From: Nitrospirota bacterium
Lineage (GTDB): Bacteria; Nitrospinota_A; UBA7883
Reading direction: 5' to 3'
Length of the DNA stretch: 10,671 bases
Assembly (NCBI GenBank): GCA_011052055.1
Contig: DRJW01000200.1
Location: forward strand, 1 to 10,671
The position numbers and the translations under genes were made by a program. Numbering within the stretch: the first letter of the stretch is position 1; each line of letters starts with the position of its first letter. Positions 6,855-10,671 of this stretch are shown here, piece after piece. The notes under the pieces are model-generated. The model searched no databases. It was given only the letters and a program-made list of their open reading frames with translations, and was not told the DNA's origin.

Positions 6855-7268
6855 ATGGATGTAAAACTGCTTATCGTTGACGATGAAAAAGGAATCACCG
6901 ACTCCCTGGGCCGTTATTTCAAGCTGATGGACTATGATGTGGCCATCTCCAACAATCCGGTGAAAGCGTTGGAGATGATATGCCAGGACAACTATATGGT
7001 TGTCCTATCGGACATTATGATGCCGGGGATGTCAGGTATAGAGCTTTTAAAAGAGATCAAGAAATACAACGGCATGATCCAGGTTATTATGATGACCGGC
7101 GTTATTACTATCGATAACGTGCTCGCCTGTCTTAGCAACGGCGCCAATGAATGTTTCCTTAAACCGCTTGACGATCTAGGCGTAATCAAGCAGGCGGTTG
7201 ATGACTCTGTCTCAAAACTAAACAAATGGGAGCGCCTGATTAAAAGTATGGTTTCCCGGAAGGATTAA
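6855..7268 (+). CDS. CheY-like single-domain response regulator 2
   Basis: Receiver domain of 137 residues, paralogous to the one at 4856. Shared features include LLIVDDEKGITDSLG near the start, acidic Asp9/Asp10, phospho-acceptor Asp53 (LSDIMMPGMSG), Thr81, Lys103 (LKPLDDL) and a basic tail with KWER. It differs at the switch position matching CheY Tyr106, which is Cys100 here, so its output surface may not signal like CheY. The ATG at 6855 has AGAGGG at 6840-6845. Its stop TAA is directly followed by the ATG of cheA2, so the two are almost certainly co-translated, and CheA2 is the likely phosphodonor. It could be an output regulator or a phosphate sink; no symbol is given because the role is open. 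Confidence 0.9.
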   Translation: MDVKLLIVDDEKGITDSLGRYFKLMDYDVAISNNPVKALEMICQDNYMVVLSDIMMPGMSGIELLKEIKKYNGMIQVIMMTGVITIDNVLACLSNGANECFLKPLDDLGVIKQAVDDSVSKLNKWERLIKSMVSRKD

Positions 7269-9290
7269 ATGGTTGAAGAATTCGAAGTCGATCAGGAAAT
7301 TCTGGTCGAGTTTATCAATGAGACTTTAGAAGAGCTCGACGGGCTCGACTCGAAGTACATCGCGCTTGAGAAAAACCCTGGCGACTCCGAGGTGCTCAAT
7401 TCGATTTTCAGAACAATGCATTCCATCAAGGGCGCCTCCGCCTTTTTCAACCTGACCCATATCAGAAATTTCGCCCACAAGCTCGAGTTCCTCCTTGACG
7501 ACCTCAGAAAAGGCGTCCGAAACGTTGACGAGGAGATCATCAATATTCTGCTTAAAGGCAAAGACGTTATCGAGGCGATGCTAAACCGGCTTGTGTCTGG
7601 AGACATGAGCGTCGATTTCAGCGCCGAAGAGGAGAGCCTGTATAAAAAAGTTGAAATAATCCTGGACACAAAGCCGGAGCAGGGCGTTAAGCCTCATCAG
7701 GTATTCACTGAACTGGATAAATTACGAGAGGAGATAAGTCATCAGGGGCTCGCCGATAAACCGGTGATCGTAACATTCCTCCAGTTACTCGATAAACTGC
7801 GTGAAGCGGTTCTGGGGCCGGAGGAGGGGCCTGCCGCAGGCTCCGCTCCGCCGCTGGGCAAGGTGCTTGTGGGAAAAGGACTCGTGACGGAAAATGATGT
7901 CGTCGAAGCGTTATCCAAGCAGAAAAAGCTTGGTGAGATTCTCATTGAAGATGGGAAAGTGGTTCCAGAGGAAGTAGAGAAGGCCGCAAACGAGCAGGCC
8001 CTGGAAGCTAGGGAGATAGCAGAGGCGAAGAAGAAAAAGGCCGCAGAGCCCCCCGCCATCTCCGGGTTAAAAAAATCAATGAGAGTCGAGGAGGAAAAGA
8101 TCGACAATTTCATGGACTCGGTAGGAGAGCTTATCATCAACGCCGAAGTATTTAATTATCTTCAGAAAAAGCTTGAGAGCGGGCGTGATTTTGACAAACT
8201 TGCGATGGAGTTTAAAAACGCGAATGTCGATTTTTCCGAGCTGATATTCAATCTGCAAAAAGGCCTTGCCGAGGTGCGCAAGGTTTCTATAAAAGGTATA
8301 TTTCAGAAATTACCACGCATGGTGCGTGACCTGGCTTCGGATATCGGCAAGCAAGTGGAGCTTACGGTTACCGGAGACGATCTGCTGATAGACAAAAGCC
8401 TTTTCGAGCAGTTGGAGAGCCCTCTTAACCATCTTATCAGGAACGCGGTAGATCATGGCGTCGAGCCCCCTGAAATACGGGAGGCGACCGGCAAGCCTCC
8501 AGTCGGTCAAATAGAGGTCAACGCCGAAGAGGTGTCCGGGGAGTTTATTATACATATCACCGACGACGGAAAGGGAATGGACGCCGAAAAATTAAAAGGA
8601 AACGCGGTAAACAAGGGTTTGCTATCGCCGGATGAAGCCGAAGCGATGCCGGACAAGGAAGCTTACAAGCTGATTTTCATGCCTGGGTTCTCCATGGCCG
8701 AAAAAGTTACCGACGTGTCAGGGCGCGGCGTGGGAATGGATGTGGTAATGACGACGCTCAAAGAGAACAAGGGGAGGATCGACATAACCACCGAGCTGGG
8801 CCAAGGCACAGATTTCATTATTTCCGTGCCCATGTCCAATACGCTCATAACCATATCAGGGCTTGTGGTGGCTGTTGGAAAAGAAAATTTCATAGTTCCC
8901 ATGGAGTGGGTCCGCGAATCGATACATCCGTCCAGAGACCAGGTGTCGTCGGTAAAAAAGCAGGGGGAGATTGTCCGGATACGCGAGCGGATGTATCCTC
9001 TTTTAAAACTATACGAGATTTTCGGCATAGAGCCGAATCATGCCGCCCCGTGGGATGGCGTTGCGATGCTGATAGAAAAAGAGGGACAGCAATGCTGTCT
9101 TCTGGTAGACGAGATTGTCGAGGAGACGCAGGTTGTCCTCAAAGACCTGGGTGAAATGTTTAACTACATCCCAAGCATACTGGGCGGGGCCATTCTGGGC
9201 GACGGTAACGTAGGTCTGGTTTTGAATGTAGAGGGGATAATAAACGCTAACAAAGACAAGTTCAAAAAAAATATGAGTGAGAGCGGCTAG
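7269..9290 (+). CDS. cheA: CheA histidine kinase 2, divergent, with MshEN-like insert
   Basis: Second chemotaxis kinase, 673 residues, without the N-terminal duplication of CheA1. HPt at 7-110 has phospho-accepting His51 (FRTMHSIKGAS). A helical linker (140-185) contains LDKLRE twice. An LGKVL/LGEIL tandem motif (196-243) replaces P2. P3 covers about 270-340, and P4 has HLIRNAVDHG (388-397), DDGKGMD (432-438), PGFSM (472-476) and GRGVGMD (485-491). P5 is at 525-660. All ATP-binding boxes are intact. Divergent points are the P3-P4 hinge (EVRKVSIKGIF at 335-345, where CheA1 has TLRMVQLKQTF), LLID in place of TEID at 372-375, and an altered P4-P5 junction (VPMSNTLITISG). The ATG abuts the preceding stop, and GGAAGGA at 7258-7264 is the ribosome binding site. 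The TAG overlaps the GTG of the next gene by one base. Confidence 0.96.
   Translation: MVEEFEVDQEILVEFINETLEELDGLDSKYIALEKNPGDSEVLNSIFRTMHSIKGASAFFNLTHIRNFAHKLEFLLDDLRKGVRNVDEEIINILLKGKDVIEAMLNRLVSGDMSVDFSAEEESLYKKVEIILDTKPEQGVKPHQVFTELDKLREEISHQGLADKPVIVTFLQLLDKLREAVLGPEEGPAAGSAPPLGKVLVGKGLVTENDVVEALSKQKKLGEILIEDGKVVPEEVEKAANEQALEAREIAEAKKKKAAEPPAISGLKKSMRVEEEKIDNFMDSVGELIINAEVFNYLQKKLESGRDFDKLAMEFKNANVDFSELIFNLQKGLAEVRKVSIKGIFQKLPRMVRDLASDIGKQVELTVTGDDLLIDKSLFEQLESPLNHLIRNAVDHGVEPPEIREATGKPPVGQIEVNAEEVSGEFIIHITDDGKGMDAEKLKGNAVNKGLLSPDEAEAMPDKEAYKLIFMPGFSMAEKVTDVSGRGVGMDVVMTTLKENKGRIDITTELGQGTDFIISVPMSNTLITISGLVVAVGKENFIVPMEWVRESIHPSRDQVSSVKKQGEIVRIRERMYPLLKLYEIFGIEPNHAAPWDGVAMLIEKEGQQCCLLVDEIVEETQVVLKDLGEMFNYIPSILGGAILGDGNVGLVLNVEGIINANKDKFKKNMSESG
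7854..7997 (+). other. MshEN-like tandem motif in the P2 position of CheA2
   Basis: Residues 196-243 carry two copies of the helical motif also seen in CheA1: LGKVLVGKGLVTEN...ALSKQ and LGEILIEDGKVVPE...ANEQ. The copies are separated by only two residues, against five in CheA1. Lys220 precedes the second LG where Arg is common in c-di-GMP-binding relatives; Pro precedes the first. A charged, lysine-rich helix (247-258) follows. The module falls between HPt and P3, as in CheA1. Confidence 0.5.
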
Positions 9291-10273
9291 TGGGCGACGA
9301 TTCTCTTTTAAACGAATTTTTTGTCGATACCCAGAGCCATCTTGATGGAGTCGAGGTGGACGCGCTGGGGCTGGAGAAAGACTCTGCTTCAAAAGAGCTG
9401 ATAGACGATGTTTTCCGGCGTGTCCACAGCATAAAAGGTAACGCCGGGATGCTCGGATATACTTCGGTGCACGAATGCGGGCAAGAGTTCGAAACTTTTC
9501 TGGACGGAGTGCGTGATCGCGGAGTCGCCACGTTCGAGGAAATTGAGAGAATTTTTAACTATCTCGACAACCTCAAGAGCGTTGTCGATGAGTTGAGAGT
9601 AGAAAAAGGCTTTGGTAGTGAACTGGCTCCTACGGCTGAAGAGGTGGTCGAGTCCGCCGACGTTGTCGACGTTGCCGGCGAGCCTGAAACAGCCGATCCC
9701 GCCCCGGCGCCCGGCGCCCCCGTCGGCGATATTAAGCCTGCCCCGGCTCCTCCTCCCCAGGGCGGGGCGCCGCAAGTCGCTCCTGTGGTAAAAGGCGGAA
9801 AAAAAGGGAGCGCGAAAGCCGCGCCCGAGGTTGAGCCGGTAACTTATCTTACTTTCGAGCTGGCCGGAGAGAGTTATGGCATAGACATAGTGAAAATACG
9901 GGAAATCATCAGCCTGGAGGCTATCACCAGAGTGCCGAACACAAAATATTATGTTGAAGGCGTGATGAACCTGCGCGATCAGATTATTCCCGTCTTTAAT
10001 TTGAAGAAGAAGCTCGACATCGCTGTAGACGACGACATCGGCGGTATCGAGAAAAACATTGTGATAGTGGAGATTGGGAAAGTGGCTACAGGTCTTAAGG
10101 TTGACGAAGTGACAGGTATCAAGGCGCTTTATCCCTCCATGATAGCGTCGCCCGATTCATTTTACGGCGCCATTCCCACCAACTATCTTTCTGGCGTGGG
10201 GCATGCTGAAGAAGGCGCGATCATAATTTTGAACGCTGAAGATTTATGCGACCCATCTGAGACTCTATTTTGA
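9290..10273 (+). CDS. HPt-CheW fusion protein (P1-P5-like, no kinase domain)
   Basis: A 327-residue hybrid. Residues 3-105 form an HPt domain with phospho-accepting His46 (FRRVHSIKGNA), a 75-residue Pro/Ala/Glu-rich linker follows (about 108-182), and residues 184-320 form a CheW domain (TYLTFELAGESYGIDI at 185-200, NLRDQIIPVFNL at 227-238). It has no P3 or ATPase domain, so it cannot phosphorylate itself; CheA1 or CheA2 would have to do so in trans while the CheW part holds it in the array. Rhodobacter sphaeroides CheA3 has a comparable P1-P5 layout and is phosphorylated by CheA4. Its start is GTG, overlapping the cheA2 stop by one base, so translation is coupled to cheA2. The family-typical NLRG reads NLRD and the usual IDLR reads FNLK, so the CheW surface is altered. 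It could be a phosphate sink, a dedicated donor for one receiver, or simply an adaptor. Confidence 0.93.
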   Translation: MGDDSLLNEFFVDTQSHLDGVEVDALGLEKDSASKELIDDVFRRVHSIKGNAGMLGYTSVHECGQEFETFLDGVRDRGVATFEEIERIFNYLDNLKSVVDELRVEKGFGSELAPTAEEVVESADVVDVAGEPETADPAPAPGAPVGDIKPAPAPPPQGGAPQVAPVVKGGKKGSAKAAPEVEPVTYLTFELAGESYGIDIVKIREIISLEAITRVPNTKYYVEGVMNLRDQIIPVFNLKKKLDIAVDDDIGGIEKNIVIVEIGKVATGLKVDEVTGIKALYPSMIASPDSFYGAIPTNYLSGVGHAEEGAIIILNAEDLCDPSETLF

Positions 10274-10291
10274 AATCGACGGTATGACCAT

Positions 10292-10671
10292 ATGAGAAGG
10301 ATTAAAGTATTGATCGTGGACGACTCGGCCATAGCGCGCCAGGTTATCGGCAAAGCCCTGGAGTCTGACCCGGAGATAGAGGTTGTGGGCGCGGCTCCTG
10401 ATCCTTATGTCGCCCGTGACAAGATCATAGAGCTCAAACCCGACGTGATATCGCTGGACGTTGAGATGCCCCGTATGGATGGCGTCACTTTCCTGCAGAA
10501 AATAATGAAGCATCACCCCCTGCCCGTTGTCATGGTTTCCTCGCTCACTCAAAAAGGGGCCGAGATCACCATGCAGGCCCTGGAGTCGGGAGCTGTCGAT
10601 GTGGTGGCCAAGCCGGTCATGGAAGTGAGCGGTCTTCGCCTTTTGGCCAGCTCGGAGCTGTGCAGGGGCGC
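10292..10671 (+). CDS. cheB: CheB receptor methylesterase/deamidase, 5' part (cut by window end)
   Basis: Only the first 126 codons are visible. They form a receiver domain in the style of CheB: VLIVDDSAIARQ at 6-17, acidic Asp10/Asp11, phospho-acceptor Asp56 in SLDVEMPRMDGVTFL (54-68), VVMVSSLTQKGAE at 79-91 and the conserved Lys107 (AKPV). In CheB this domain gates a C-terminal methylesterase that removes receptor methyl groups added by CheR; that domain would lie beyond the right edge. The ATG at 10292 is the only good start after the in-frame stop at 10271, though no strong ribosome binding site precedes it. It is 18 bases after the fusion gene, so it belongs to the same operon. A different receiver-output protein is possible but less likely given the motifs and neighbours. 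Confidence 0.87.
   Translation, partial: MRRIKVLIVDDSAIARQVIGKALESDPEIEVVGAAPDPYVARDKIIELKPDVISLDVEMPRMDGVTFLQKIMKHHPLPVVMVSSLTQKGAEITMQALESGAVDVVAKPVMEVSGLRLLASSELCRG

Noticed and set aside
1..10671. Search for CRISPR arrays, insertion sequences, tRNA or rRNA genes and integrase sites.
   Set aside because: No regularly spaced repeats, transposase-like frames, terminal inverted repeats or cloverleaf sequences were seen by eye; coding density and style are uniform.

Overview
The window reads as bacterial chromosome with mid-range GC and dense, co-directional genes; every gene found lies on the + strand. The aroQ-peptidase pair resembles the aroQ-yqhT arrangement of many bacteria. A large chemotaxis locus with two different CheA kinases fits a motile or surface-sensing Gram-negative of the deltaproteobacterial or Nitrospinota/Nitrospirota type. 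That placement is inference from gene style only, since there is no rRNA or other marker here.

Layout. Positions 6-1545 hold a housekeeping pair: type II 3-dehydroquinate dehydratase (aroQ), overlapped by 11 bases by an M24-family Xaa-Pro dipeptidase/aminopeptidase. A 380-base AT-rich gap (1546-1925) follows, with a weak terminator-like hairpin, a good sigma70-type promoter (TTCACT-17-TATAAT) and a long leader. From 1926 to the right edge there is one continuous chemosensory cluster: cheA1 - receiver 1 - cheW - (terminator-like hairpin) - cheR - receiver 2 - cheA2 - HPt-CheW fusion - cheB (cut by the window end). No methyl-accepting receptor, cheD, cheC or cheX is visible, so the partner receptors are elsewhere or beyond the right edge.

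How it could work. Both CheA proteins have the phospho-accepting His, ATPase boxes and CheW-like P5 domain, so each looks catalytically competent, but they differ in build. CheA1 (953 aa) carries a duplicated, unrecognised N-terminal domain before its HPt. CheA2 (673 aa) is divergent in the dimerisation/hinge region and the start of P5. In both, the place normally held by the CheY-binding P2 domain contains a tandem 'LGEIL...G...AL..Q' helical repeat like the MshEN/type II secretion ATPase N-terminal module, some members of which bind c-di-GMP. The third histidine carrier is a 327-aa HPt-CheW protein with no kinase domain, recalling the P1-P5 layout of Rhodobacter sphaeroides CheA3. The locus thus offers two kinases, three HPt histidines and three receivers (two CheY-like, one CheB). 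CheR and CheB would supply receptor methylation adaptation.

The most notable features are the unrecognised CheA1 N-terminal repeat, the MshEN-like insert shared by both kinases, and the kinase-less HPt-CheW fusion.
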